The notes under the pieces were generated by a model that saw only the letters and a program-made list of their open reading frames with translations, was not told the origin of the DNA and did not search any database. The translations under genes and the position numbers were made by a program. Below are positions 39,217 through 48,145 of a stretch of 64,000 bases of DNA, in pieces; position 1 is the stretch's first letter; every line of letters starts with the position of its first letter. The DNA comes from Reyranella massiliensis 521 (GTDB lineage Bacteria; Pseudomonadota; Alphaproteobacteria; Reyranellales; Reyranellaceae), in contig NZ_HE997181.1 in the NCBI RefSeq assembly GCF_000312425.1, forward strand, positions 3,377,044 to 3,441,043. Direction: 5' to 3'.

Positions 39217-39708
39217 AACGCACCCTGCGATGAAATCGGCGATTGCGCCGATATCATCGCGCCGGAACCAGGGCAGCGACCTATCGGAAGGCGGGCTGTC
39301 TGCGGCGATGGCCACGATCTTCGCATCGCCCGGTGCCATCGGCTGCGCGTGATCGGCCCGCACCTCGATTTTGGGATGCGGTTCGCGCTTGTAGCCTTCG
39401 ATGATCACCAGGTCGCAAGGCGCGAGCCTCGCCAGGACTTCCGCAAGCGTCGGTTCCGGCGTCTCGCGCATGATGGCGTAGCGCAGGCCGCCGACCAGTG
39501 CGACCTCGGAAGCGCCGGCCGCGCGATGACGCCAGGAGTCGGTCCCACGCTGGTCGATGTCGACGTCGTGATGAGCATGCTTGATGGTGGCGATGCGCCA
39601 GCCCCGCCGCACGAACTCCGCGACCAGCCGCTCGACGAGCGTGGTCTTGCCGGCATTCTTCCAGCCGGTGACGCCGAAGACGCGACGACTGTTCACGTCC
39701 CTATTCAC
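39196..39708 (-). CDS. mobB: molybdopterin-guanine dinucleotide biosynthesis protein MobB
   Basis: A 170-residue P-loop GTPase. VFGVTGWKNAGKTTLVERL is the Walker A region, TIKHAHHDVDIDQRGTDSWR a MobB hallmark, and DLVIIEGYKREPHPKIEV the Walker B-like block. It assists MobA in adding GMP to Mo-molybdopterin, the cofactor form used by formate dehydrogenase. The GTG at 39708 overlaps the fdhD stop (GTGA). It shares only its last 21 bases with the convergent glycosyltransferase. It belongs to the fdhD operon. Confidence 0.94.
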   Translation of the reverse strand: MNRDVNSRRVFGVTGWKNAGKTTLVERLVAEFVRRGWRIATIKHAHHDVDIDQRGTDSWRHRAAGASEVALVGGLRYAIMRETPEPTLAEVLARLAPCDLVIIEGYKREPHPKIEVRADHAQPMAPGDAKIVAIAADSPPSDRSLPWFRRDDIGAIADFIAGCVSDQQAS

Positions 39709-40547
39709 GATGCGATGATTCGATCGGCATGGGCGTAGGCAGTAAGCCGCCCCTCGCGTACGAAGGCAACCAGAGCGATGCCCGCCTGCTCGGCCGTTTC
39801 GATGGCAAGAGAGGTGGGCGCCGAAACTGCGGCAATCGCGGCCGCACCCAGCGCGGCCGCCTTCTGCACCATCTCGTAAGAGCACCGGCTGGTGACGACG
39901 ACGAAGCCGCCCGGCTCCAAAGCCGCTCCTGCGGACGTCCTGGCCATCAGCGCGCCGGCCAGCTTGTCGAGGGCGTTGTGCCGGCCAACATCCTCGCGCA
40001 CTGCGATCAGTCCGCCGTCAGGGTTTGCCCAGCCGGCCGCATGGGTCGCACCGTTGACCCGGTTGAGACGTTGCTCGCCCGGCAGAGTCGTCATGGCCTG
40101 CTCGATCGCCTGACGCCGTACGCTTCCCAAGGCCGTCACGACAGGTACCGGCCGCAATGCCGCCTCCAGGCTGTCGACACCGCACAGGCCGCAGCCGGTG
40201 CGCCCGGCAAGCGTACGTCGCCGCTTCTGAAGGCCGACCATGCGTTGGGCGGCAATCTCCAGTCGCACTTCGATGCCGCGCACGCCTGCGCTATCGCGCA
40301 TGTCCTCGACGTCTATATCGTAGATTTCCGACGCCTTCTCTACGATCCGCTCGGTGAAGGAGAAGCCGCGGCCAAAATCCTCGAGATCGCAGGGCGTGGC
40401 CATCATCACGGCATGGCTGATGCCGTTGTAGACCAGCGCCACGGCGACTTCCTCGGCCACGATCTCGTCCAGCGCCTCGCTGCCCTCCGCGGTGAGGCGG
40501 CGCGCTGTGCGATGAATCGAGCCCGGTTGTGAAGCCGCTGCCGTCAT
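39705..40547 (-). CDS. fdhD: formate dehydrogenase sulfurtransferase FdhD
   Basis: A 280-residue protein that transfers sulfur from IscS to the molybdenum cofactor before insertion in formate dehydrogenase. The redox/sulfur-carrier loop TGCGLCG has Cys119 and Cys122. AVREDVGRHNALDKLAGAL, SRCSYEMVQKAAALG and VSAPTSLAIETAEQAGIAL are family blocks that bind the bis-MGD cofactor. Its first four bases overlap the preceding gene (ATGA) and its stop overlaps mobB, so it sits inside a four-gene operon. The main formate dehydrogenase operon is 4-14 kb away. Confidence 0.96.
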   Translation of the reverse strand: MTAAASQPGSIHRTARRLTAEGSEALDEIVAEEVAVALVYNGISHAVMMATPCDLEDFGRGFSFTERIVEKASEIYDIDVEDMRDSAGVRGIEVRLEIAAQRMVGLQKRRRTLAGRTGCGLCGVDSLEAALRPVPVVTALGSVRRQAIEQAMTTLPGEQRLNRVNGATHAAGWANPDGGLIAVREDVGRHNALDKLAGALMARTSAGAALEPGGFVVVTSRCSYEMVQKAAALGAAAIAAVSAPTSLAIETAEQAGIALVAFVREGRLTAYAHADRIIAS

Positions 40548-40915
40548 GCCGCGGCCTCGTCGATCCGGAGCTGTCGGCCTTCGCGGTCGAAGAATCGTCC
40601 CCGATTGAGCGTCAGTGGATCGCCTTGCACGTCGGCCTCGACTTCGCCGAGCTTGCGCCGAGCGGCTTCATCCGCCAGCGGTCCGCCAGCATGGCCGAGG
40701 CCCACGAAGAAAGCGACCCCGTCCCACGGCGTTCCGGCGCTGTCGAGCAAGCCGCGCATCTCGCCCCAAGTCATCTCGTCGCCGATCAGATGGGCATAGC
40801 TCGACTTCAACGGAACGGCATCGCTTGCACCGATTCTCATCAGAAGAATGAAAAGAGTGAAGGGTCCGGTCTCTCCGAATTGAGCGGTCAGCCAATGTTC
40901 GAAGTCGGTCTTCAT
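40544..40915 (-). CDS. unknown protein coupled to fdhD
   Basis: A 123-residue soluble protein. The N-terminus DFEHWLTAQFGETGPFTLFI is followed by a helical region, then VAFFVGLGHAGGPLADEA and EADVQGDPLTLNRGRFFDRE. No cysteine pair or metal motif is visible and I do not recognise the family. The ATGA overlap with fdhD strongly implies a role in formate dehydrogenase maturation or Mo-cofactor handling, but this rests on context only. Codon use is typical of the genome. Confidence 0.65.
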   Translation of the reverse strand: MKTDFEHWLTAQFGETGPFTLFILLMRIGASDAVPLKSSYAHLIGDEMTWGEMRGLLDSAGTPWDGVAFFVGLGHAGGPLADEAARRKLGEVEADVQGDPLTLNRGRFFDREGRQLRIDEAAA

Positions 40916-40930
40916 CGGCCGCTCCCGGAC

Positions 40931-41431
40931 CTAGAACTCGACCACTGGCGTGGGCGGCACGTAACGCTCGAAGACCTGCAGAAAGGGCTGGCCGCGCTCG
41001 GCTTCGTACCAGGCTTCGAAGGCGCGGAAGGCTGCAATCGGATCGGCGATAACCGGCGGCTCCGCCGACTCGCCTGCTTCGTCCGGCGACGGGTGGGCCG
41101 CGGCATGGAGCGCCTCGGCGATGGGCCGCAGCCAATCGATCAACGGCCGCGCACCCTCGCCCAGCTCGGCGAGTCCGCCTTCGATCCAGCCAATGTCGCG
41201 GAACAGCGCCTCGAGCTGACGTTCGACAGCGGCCTCGCGGTCGGGCTCCAGGGCGGCGATTCGGGCCATGTCGGAAAGAGCACTCAAGCGGCGCCAAGCG
41301 AAGGCGCGGGCCTGCTCGGCTTCCCTGATCTGCGCCTCGACCGCGGCCCGCACGGCACGCTCCGCAGTTTCGGCCGCGGTGCAGTCCGCTTGCAGGCGGG
41401 CAATCAGAGTATCGGCGGCAGCGCTCGGCAT
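40931..41431 (-). CDS. unknown helical protein, first gene of the fdhD operon
   Basis: A 166-residue, largely alpha-helical protein. The first 60 residues (RLQADCTAAETAERAVRAAV, then EAEQARAFAWRRL) look coiled-coil. A proline/alanine-rich loop (AAHPSPDEAGESAEPPV) precedes a C-terminal IAAFRAFEAWYEAERGQPFL segment. It lies 15 nt before the 123-residue gene, so it probably belongs to the same transcript. No family recognised; a formate dehydrogenase accessory role is inferred from position. Confidence 0.6.
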   Translation of the reverse strand: MPSAAADTLIARLQADCTAAETAERAVRAAVEAQIREAEQARAFAWRRLSALSDMARIAALEPDREAAVERQLEALFRDIGWIEGGLAELGEGARPLIDWLRPIAEALHAAAHPSPDEAGESAEPPVIADPIAAFRAFEAWYEAERGQPFLQVFERYVPPTPVVEF

Positions 41432-41486
41432 GCCCGAAGTTGACCCCAGCTTCGGGCAGCCGGCAAGTGCGCGCTACGCTGGGCCG

Positions 41487-41999
41487 TTACTTCGCGGCCT
41501 TCAACACGACCTCGGCGACGCCCGCCGCCACGTTCACGCCCGTACTGCCTTCGACGCTGACCGGCTGCAGGGTGATCTGGCCATTGCCGCCGCCGATCAG
41601 GACGTTCGCGCCGACACCGACGCCGACCGTCGCCTGGGCGGTGCCGCCGGCATAGGTGCCCGCCAGGGCGCCCTTGGCGATGTTGCCGGGCGCAAAGACC
41701 AGCCAGACGATCTGCGAATCCTTGGTGAAACCGATATCGACGCCATAGCGGTTGATCGAGCCGGTGTAGCGCTCGCCCACGCCGTCGGTGCGGGCGAACA
41801 GGCAGTTGAGGTCCTTCGACGAGCCGAAGACGAAGCCCATGCCGCCGGCCACGTTGCAGGTCAGCGATCCGATATTGGCGCCGCTCTTGCCGGCGGCACC
41901 CGGCGTACCGGGCGCAGCCGGAGACTGCGCCTGAGTGACCATTGCCGTGCCGGCCACTAGCGCCGCGACACCGACGGCCGTCCATGCTGATCTGACCAT
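41487..41999 (-). CDS. DUF992 secreted protein
   Basis: A 170-residue protein with a signal peptide (SAWTAVGVAALVAGTAMVTQ) and a linker rich in Pro, Gly and Ala. The DUF992 beta domain covers about 45-168: GSLTCNVAGGMGFVFGSSKD, YTGSINRYGVDIGFTKDS, and GTYAGGTAQATVGVGVGANV with a Gly/Val-rich stretch. AGGAG lies before the ATG at 41999. DUF992 proteins are frequent in alphaproteobacteria and of unknown function, presumably periplasmic or outer-membrane associated. It lies between the fdhD operon and a tiny unannotated gene. Confidence 0.88.
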   Translation of the reverse strand: MVRSAWTAVGVAALVAGTAMVTQAQSPAAPGTPGAAGKSGANIGSLTCNVAGGMGFVFGSSKDLNCLFARTDGVGERYTGSINRYGVDIGFTKDSQIVWLVFAPGNIAKGALAGTYAGGTAQATVGVGVGANVLIGGGNGQITLQPVSVEGSTGVNVAAGVAEVVLKAAK

Positions 42000-42025
42000 G
42001 TGCAACTCCTTACCTGGTGAACTTC

Positions 42026-42190
42026 TTATTCCTGCTTCTTGGCGCGCTCGATAGCCTCCAGGATCTCGGTGAGACCCGCCCAATAGACGACCCCTTGCTT
42101 CTGCATTTCATGACGAATCGTGCGGATCAGGCCCGCCTTCCGGATCATGAGATTAGCAAGTGCCATCTTGGCATCTTCCTCGTCAGGCAC
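42026..42190 (-). CDS. tiny hypothetical gene (about 54 residues)
   Basis: On the minus strand a frame ending at TAA 42028-42026 encodes EEDAKMALANLMIRKAGLIR, then RHEMQKQGVVYWAGLTEILE and AIERAKKQE. It is a clean helical, charged sequence with the codon use of a real gene. A GTG at 42190 is the only standard start after the in-frame stop upstream; the protein-like sequence seems to extend a few codons beyond it (FEAPSLEVIVP), so the start is uncertain. It is 26 nt upstream of the DUF992 gene on the same strand. Function unknown. Confidence 0.5.
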   Translation of the reverse strand: MPDEEDAKMALANLMIRKAGLIRTIRHEMQKQGVVYWAGLTEILEAIERAKKQE

Positions 42191-42259
42191 AATGACCTCT
42201 AAGCTGGGAGCTTCAAACGGTTGCGCCGCAACCAGGCCTTATCCACACCGCCTTGCCGG

Positions 42260-42595
42260 CTAGTCCGGTGTGCCAACGTTACGCGCCCTCAGAACATATC
42301 CCGTCGCCCTGAACTGGGTATCCCGCTCAATTGCCGCACTGATCCTGGGGTCGTTGTAGGGATTGCTGACCGCGATCAGCGAGTTCGTCTCGGACTGACA
42401 GCTCAGGCTGATGGTGCGCGCAATCTCCGTGGCGCTCGAACTGCTGTTGAGATTGGCCTCCGCGTTCTTGGCAAGACACGCGTCCCGCAAGGCATACTGG
42501 TCGTTGATCTTGGTGGCGAGGCGCGGATCCGAATAGTGCGGATACGCCCCACAGCCAGCGAGCGCCAGCAACATGACGGCAATCAAGGGACGCAT
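42260..42595 (-). CDS. small lipoprotein
   Basis: A 111-residue lipoprotein: MRPLIAVMLLALAGCGAYPH has a short signal and lipobox LAGC. The mature part (DPRLATKINDQYALRDACLA, then SSSSATEIARTISLSCQSET) is helical with two cysteines that could pair. The start is placed at 42595 with AGGAG 12 bases upstream; an in-frame ATG at 42616 is the alternative but places extra residues before the signal. No family recognised. Resembles small envelope lipoproteins of alphaproteobacteria. Confidence 0.7.
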   Translation of the reverse strand: MRPLIAVMLLALAGCGAYPHYSDPRLATKINDQYALRDACLAKNAEANLNSSSSATEIARTISLSCQSETNSLIAVSNPYNDPRISAAIERDTQFRATGYVLRARNVGTPD

Positions 42596-42775
42596 CGACG
42601 GGCTCGACTCCTGCATGTGGAGAGAAATAAGGCCGCCGGACAGGCCGGCGCAGCTTGATTTTACGCGGTCCACCCGAGCCAGCTCAAGCACCTAACGAGC
42701 GTCGGCTTTCCTGCCATGACCGCAAAGAGGCCACGCTGCGCCGCAGGCAATCTCCTGCCGACGCGTCATCGTGCG

Positions 42776-43375
42776 TCAAATCCAGCCAGACGCTCCCGGG
42801 CCAAGAAGCCCCGGCAGCCTGCCCTTCAACAGCAACCGCTCCACGGCCTGCAGGGCAAGCAGGCTTATTGCATCCCTGATCTCTCCCGCATCGGCCATCC
42901 GAAACACCTGCTTCAGCGGCACCTTGCGAACCACCAGTTCTTCCGAAGGTTCCGGCGAGGCCTCGCCTTGAGACAGGTCCCAGGCCAGGAACACCATCGC
43001 CCGTTCGTCGGACACCGAATTGGAGAGATCGCACTCCAGCAGCTTGTGCCAGCGCTCGGCGCGAAGCCCGGTTTCCTCCCGAAGCTCGCGTGCAATCGAT
43101 TGCAGCGGATCTCCGTCGAGCGCGCCTCCGCCTTCGGGGATTTCCCAGCTGTATTCCCGGAGAGCGAACCGATACTGGCCGACCAGGTAGGTGTTCCCTT
43201 CATGGTCGATCGGCAACACGCCAAGCGCCAGGTTCTTGTAATGGACCGTGCCATAGATACCGGGCGTGCCCGACGGGGTGACGACCTCGTGGTGCGTGAC
43301 CTCGATCCATCGATTGTCATAGACCTCGCGCCTCGACGCGACGCTCCAGGGACCTCTTCGCTCGATCAAGTGCAT
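42776..43375 (-). CDS. NUDIX hydrolase (ADP-ribose pyrophosphatase type)
   Basis: A 199-residue NUDIX protein. VYDNRWIEVTHHEVVTPSG and YLVGQYRFALREYSWEIPEG resemble ADP-ribose/ADP-sugar pyrophosphatases. The Nudix helix reads SIARELREETGL, with the REUxEExGU residues intact, although the first Glu of the box is a Gly (ALDGDPLQ). AAGGAG directly abuts the ATG at 43375, which is too close; a TTG at 43369 would have six-base spacing and may be the real start. It lies downstream of selC on the same strand. Confidence 0.9.
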   Translation of the reverse strand: MHLIERRGPWSVASRREVYDNRWIEVTHHEVVTPSGTPGIYGTVHYKNLALGVLPIDHEGNTYLVGQYRFALREYSWEIPEGGGALDGDPLQSIARELREETGLRAERWHKLLECDLSNSVSDERAMVFLAWDLSQGEASPEPSEELVVRKVPLKQVFRMADAGEIRDAISLLALQAVERLLLKGRLPGLLGPGASGWI

Positions 43376-43510
43376 CTCCTTGGTAGCCCCCTCTTCGCAC
43401 GAACGAAGGCTACCAGGGGAGTCTCAGGCGCGTTCGGAGCGCATGATCGGTGCCGTCGATCTCGTCGTCGCAGGAGACGAGATCCGGCGCTGGACTGGGG
43501 AAACGGGAAT

Positions 43511-43606
43511 TGGCGGAAGAGAGCGGGAGTCGAACCCACCCAGGACCGGCTAACGGCCCTCTCTGGCTTTGAAGGCCAGCCGCCCCACCGGGAGCGATTC
43601 TCCTCC
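43511..43606 (-). tRNA. selC: tRNA-Sec(TCA), selenocysteine tRNA
   Basis: A 96-nt tRNA with the features of bacterial selenocysteine tRNA. It has an 8-bp acceptor stem (GGAGGAGA with TCTCTTCC), an anticodon arm CTGGC-CTTCAAA-GCCAG giving anticodon TCA (43572-43570), a long extra arm (GAGAGGGCCG...CGGTCCT), a T-arm GGGTTCGACTCCC, and GCCA at the 3' end encoded in the genome. It is close in sequence to E. coli selC. It lies between the NUDIX gene and a VOC gene, 414 nt beyond the selB stop. It reads the UGA in fdnG after conversion by SelA. Confidence 0.96.
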
Positions 43607-43666
43607 AAGGCCGATAATTCCCCATAATATGGGGGTTGTCACGCGTCGACCGAAGGAAGCGACTCC

Positions 43667-44023
43667 ATGTCCATCGAACTGAAATACGTCATCGCCAACG
43701 TATCCGATCTTGCCGCTGCCGTGGCCTTCTGGCGCGACACGGTCGGCCTCAAGCTCAAGTTCCAGACACCGGAATGGGCGGAGTTCGATACCGGCGCGAC
43801 GCGGCTGGCGCTGCAGCCCGCCTCGCCGGCCAATCCCGCCGGCACCTGGCTGCCGGGCCTGCGCGTTCCCGATCTCGCTTCCAAGCGGGCCGAGCTTGCG
43901 GCCCACGGCATCGACATCGGCGCCGAACCGCACGAGGAGCATGGGTTTCTGCTGTCGCTGTTCACAGGGCCCGACGGCGCCAAGGCCAGCTTGAGCGGCC
44001 CCGCGCCGAAGCCGCAGACCTAA
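43667..44023 (+). CDS. VOC/glyoxalase-fold protein
   Basis: A 118-residue vicinal-oxygen-chelate protein with one beta-alpha-beta-beta-beta module pair. IELKYVIANVSDLAAAVAFW is the opening strand and helix, LGLKLKF-like VGLKLKFQTPEWAEFDTG follows, and SLFTGPDGAKASL closes it. Acidic positions for a metal are only partly present (E in EFDTG, E in EEHGF). Such small proteins are lyases, dioxygenases or binding proteins. GGAAG lies before the ATG. Its stop overlaps the selB stop region by four bases, and it is the only plus-strand gene within the selenocysteine block. Confidence 0.85.
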   Translation: MSIELKYVIANVSDLAAAVAFWRDTVGLKLKFQTPEWAEFDTGATRLALQPASPANPAGTWLPGLRVPDLASKRAELAAHGIDIGAEPHEEHGFLLSLFTGPDGAKASLSGPAPKPQT

Positions 44024-45933
44024 CCCGCCGCCACGGGCGCCGTCGTCACCGGACCGTAGCGCTCGAGTTTCTGCGGCACGGTGCGCCTGAGATCGCCACG
44101 ACGCACGGTGATGCCCTGGCGGTCGAAGAATTCGAGAATCTGGATTGCGACCTTGCGACCGTTGTCGAGCTTGTCGCGAAACTCCGCGGCGGTGAAATCA
44201 TGGCCGAAGGCGTGCGCGATGCCGATCATCTCGGCCACGGTCGGCCGCAGGAAATAATGATCCGGCGCCAGTTCGACGACTCGGCCGAGTTTGCCCAGAC
44301 GCTGCAACAGCTTGCGGACATCCGGTTCCGGCGCCCCATAGGCCTGGGCAAAGTCGCGCACGCGCGGCGGCTTGAAGCGGTCGCGCGCCATCTCCGCCGA
44401 GATCTTCTTCCAAAGGGCTTCGTCGCGCGCGCCGAGAGTGAGCGAATGGCCGGGCAATCGAAGGAAAGGGCCATCGACCACGACCGTCTTGGCGCGGATC
44501 TCCTGATCGAGCAGCGCCTGGAAGACCGGCGCCGGCCAGCGCTGCTTCAAGCCGACACGCAACCGCTCCGCCTGAAGGCCCGGCGCATCGGGTTTGCTCT
44601 CGTGGAAGGCTTTCAGCGTGTCGACAACGTCTTGCCTCGCCCGAGCCAGCGTCGTGGCGAGGAAGCCGAAGCCCGCGAGGCCGACACCTTCGGCAGCCTG
44701 CAACAGCTTCTCGACCTCGGCCGGACGCAGATTACGCGACTGGCCGAAGCGCGCGAGGTCGACATGGCTGGCCTCCAGGCGCAGCAGTCGGGCCAGCGCT
44801 TCGCCATCGGCCTCGCCAAGGGCGCCAAGCTGAGCCAGACGGCGCTCGGCGCGCCGATTGCGCGGCGGGCCGAAGGGATCGATCACCATCGCCCCGGCAA
44901 TCGTGCGCGTGGCCGAGGGATCGCGCAGGATCACGCGATCGCCGGCAAGGGCTCCCACCTTCTCCTCAAGGACGAGCTGCGCCAGCGCCGTGCCGGCCGG
45001 CGCAAGCTTTTCGCCCTCGAGAAGGGCAACACGTCCCATGACATGAGCGGCGCCCAGATGGACGTGAACCGGCGACCAGTGCTTCAGCGGCTGGGCTTCC
45101 GAGGCCAGCAGGCTGAGCCGCACGTCGATCCTGTCGGTCGGCGCGTGCAGCTCCGGGCTCACGACCCAGTCGCCACGCCGGATCGCGTCCTTGGACAGGC
45201 GCGCACCCGTAAGATTGAGCGCGCAGCGCTCGCCGGCCCGGCCGATCTCGGCGGGCCTGTTCTGCGCATGCAGCGAACGCACGCGCGCCTCCAGCCCCGA
45301 CGGCGTCAGCAGCAGACGGTCGTCGACCTTGATCTCGCCGGCATGGACGGTGCCCGTCACCACGACACCCGCACCCGAGAGCACGAAGCAGCGGTCGACC
45401 GCCAGGCGTGCAAAGCCCGAGGCGCCCTTGCCGCTTTCGCCCAGGGCCAGGAGCTTTGCCTTCAGTTCGTCGACGCCCTGTCCCGTCAACGCCGAGACCG
45501 GAATGATCTCCGCCCCGGCCAGCGATGTCGACGACAGCAGGGTCTCGACCTCGGCCATACGGTCGAGGATCTGATCGTCGTCGGCGAGATCGGCCTTGGT
45601 GAGAGCGACGATCCCGCGATCGAGGCCGAGCAGATCGACGATCTGCAGATGCTCGACGGTCTGCGGCTTGATGCCTTCAACCGCCGATACGACCAGCAGG
45701 GCCGCATCGATCCCGGTGGCGCCGACCAGCATGTTGTGCACGAAGCGCTCGTGGCCCGGCACATCGACGAAGCCGAGCTGATGGCCACTGCCGAGATCGC
45801 TGTAGGCGTAGCCGAGATCGATGGTGATGCCGCGCGCCTTCTCTTCCTTGAGGCGATCGGCGTCGACGCCGGTCAGCGCCTTCACCAAGGCCGTCTTGCC
45901 ATGATCGATATGGCCTGCAGTCCCGACAATCAT
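44020..45933 (-). CDS. selB: selenocysteine-specific elongation factor SelB
   Basis: A 637-residue GTPase that carries Sec-tRNA to UGA codons marked by a SECIS. The N-terminal EF-Tu-like G domain begins at once (MIVGTAGHIDHGKTALVKAL; then DVPGHERFV as G3 and TKADL as G4). Domains II-III span about 175-370. The four C-terminal winged helices (about 400-637, ending GITVRRGDLRRTVPQKLERY) bind the SECIS hairpin. The ATG at 45933 overlaps the stop of the Sel1-repeat gene (ATGA); the frame is open further upstream but without homology. The system fits selA, selC and fdnG in this window. Confidence 0.97.
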   Translation of the reverse strand: MIVGTAGHIDHGKTALVKALTGVDADRLKEEKARGITIDLGYAYSDLGSGHQLGFVDVPGHERFVHNMLVGATGIDAALLVVSAVEGIKPQTVEHLQIVDLLGLDRGIVALTKADLADDDQILDRMAEVETLLSSTSLAGAEIIPVSALTGQGVDELKAKLLALGESGKGASGFARLAVDRCFVLSGAGVVVTGTVHAGEIKVDDRLLLTPSGLEARVRSLHAQNRPAEIGRAGERCALNLTGARLSKDAIRRGDWVVSPELHAPTDRIDVRLSLLASEAQPLKHWSPVHVHLGAAHVMGRVALLEGEKLAPAGTALAQLVLEEKVGALAGDRVILRDPSATRTIAGAMVIDPFGPPRNRRAERRLAQLGALGEADGEALARLLRLEASHVDLARFGQSRNLRPAEVEKLLQAAEGVGLAGFGFLATTLARARQDVVDTLKAFHESKPDAPGLQAERLRVGLKQRWPAPVFQALLDQEIRAKTVVVDGPFLRLPGHSLTLGARDEALWKKISAEMARDRFKPPRVRDFAQAYGAPEPDVRKLLQRLGKLGRVVELAPDHYFLRPTVAEMIGIAHAFGHDFTAAEFRDKLDNGRKVAIQILEFFDRQGITVRRGDLRRTVPQKLERYGPVTTAPVAAG

Positions 45934-46686
45934 CGCAGCTTCTCCGCGGCACGGCGTTCGGCTTCTGTACGTTGTGCCGGCTTGGCGTGCGCCTGGGCCT
46001 CGCGCAGAAAGCCGGCCGCCAGTTCGCCCTCCCCTCCGGCCTCGGCGCGCAGCAGCCAGTGCAAGGCTTCGACGACATCGCGCGGCACGCCCTTGCCGGC
46101 AAGATAGGCCGCCCCCAGCATCGCCTGCGCTTCGGCATGGCCCCGCCGAGCCGCCTCGCCCCACCAGCGGGCCGCGGCATCGACATCGCGCGCGACCCCC
46201 AGCGCGTTGTGATGGATGTCGCCCAGACGCGCCATCGCCGCCGCGCTTCCGTGGGCTGCCGCCCTTTCCGCCCAATGGCGGGCGCCCGGATAGTCCTGCG
46301 GACAGCCACCGCCCAGCAGCTTCATCCAGGACAGCATGTCCTGGGCCTCCGCATCGTCCTGCAAGGCGGCCTTCTCGTACCAGGCCGCTGCCTCGACCTG
46401 ATCCTGCGGCACGCCCCAGCCTTCGTAGTAGCAAAGCGCCAGGTTGCGTTGACCGCCGACATCGCCCTGATCGGCGGCGAGGCGCAGCCAGGCCGCGGCC
46501 TTGGCCGGATCGCGCTCGACGCCACGGCCTTCGAGAAATGCCGCGCCCATGTTGCTTTGGGCACGCGCCAGCCCGGCCTGCGCCAGCGGCGCCCAGAGAT
46601 CGAGCGCCACGCCATAGTCTCCGCTCTTCCAGGCGGCGAGCGCGTCGGCCATCTGGCGGTCCCGAGGCGGCGCGCGGTCGAGGAGT

Positions 46687-46703
<17 letters not shown>
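45930..46703 (-). CDS. Sel1-repeat protein between selA and selB
   Basis: A 257-residue soluble protein. After a short N-terminal helix it consists of about six Sel1-like (TPR-type) repeats of 34-36 residues: SNMGAAFLEGRGVERDPAKA, NLALCYYEGWGVPQDQVEAA, RLGDIHHNALGVARDVDAAA, MLGAAYLAGKGVPRDVVEAL. No signal peptide is obvious. It overlaps selA by 17 nt and selB by 4 nt, so its translation is bound to the Sec-synthesis genes. Such repeats mediate protein-protein contacts. A partner in SelA, SelB or formate dehydrogenase assembly is an inference from position. Confidence 0.85.
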
Positions 46704-48072
<1,369 letters not shown>

Positions 48073-48145
48073 GGATTTTCCTCGACATTGCTTGGCTGGA
48101 CCGGGCGTCCGGCGTCATTGAACATGGCCCAGCAAGGGCCGTCGA

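Noticed and set aside
43636-46107. 823-codon plus-strand frame across the VOC gene and selB
   Set aside because: It is the shadow of selB, with no conserved motif in this frame.
45934-46434. N-terminal extension of SelB
   Set aside because: It would run through the Sel1-repeat gene; SelB begins with the G1 motif right after the ATG at 45933.
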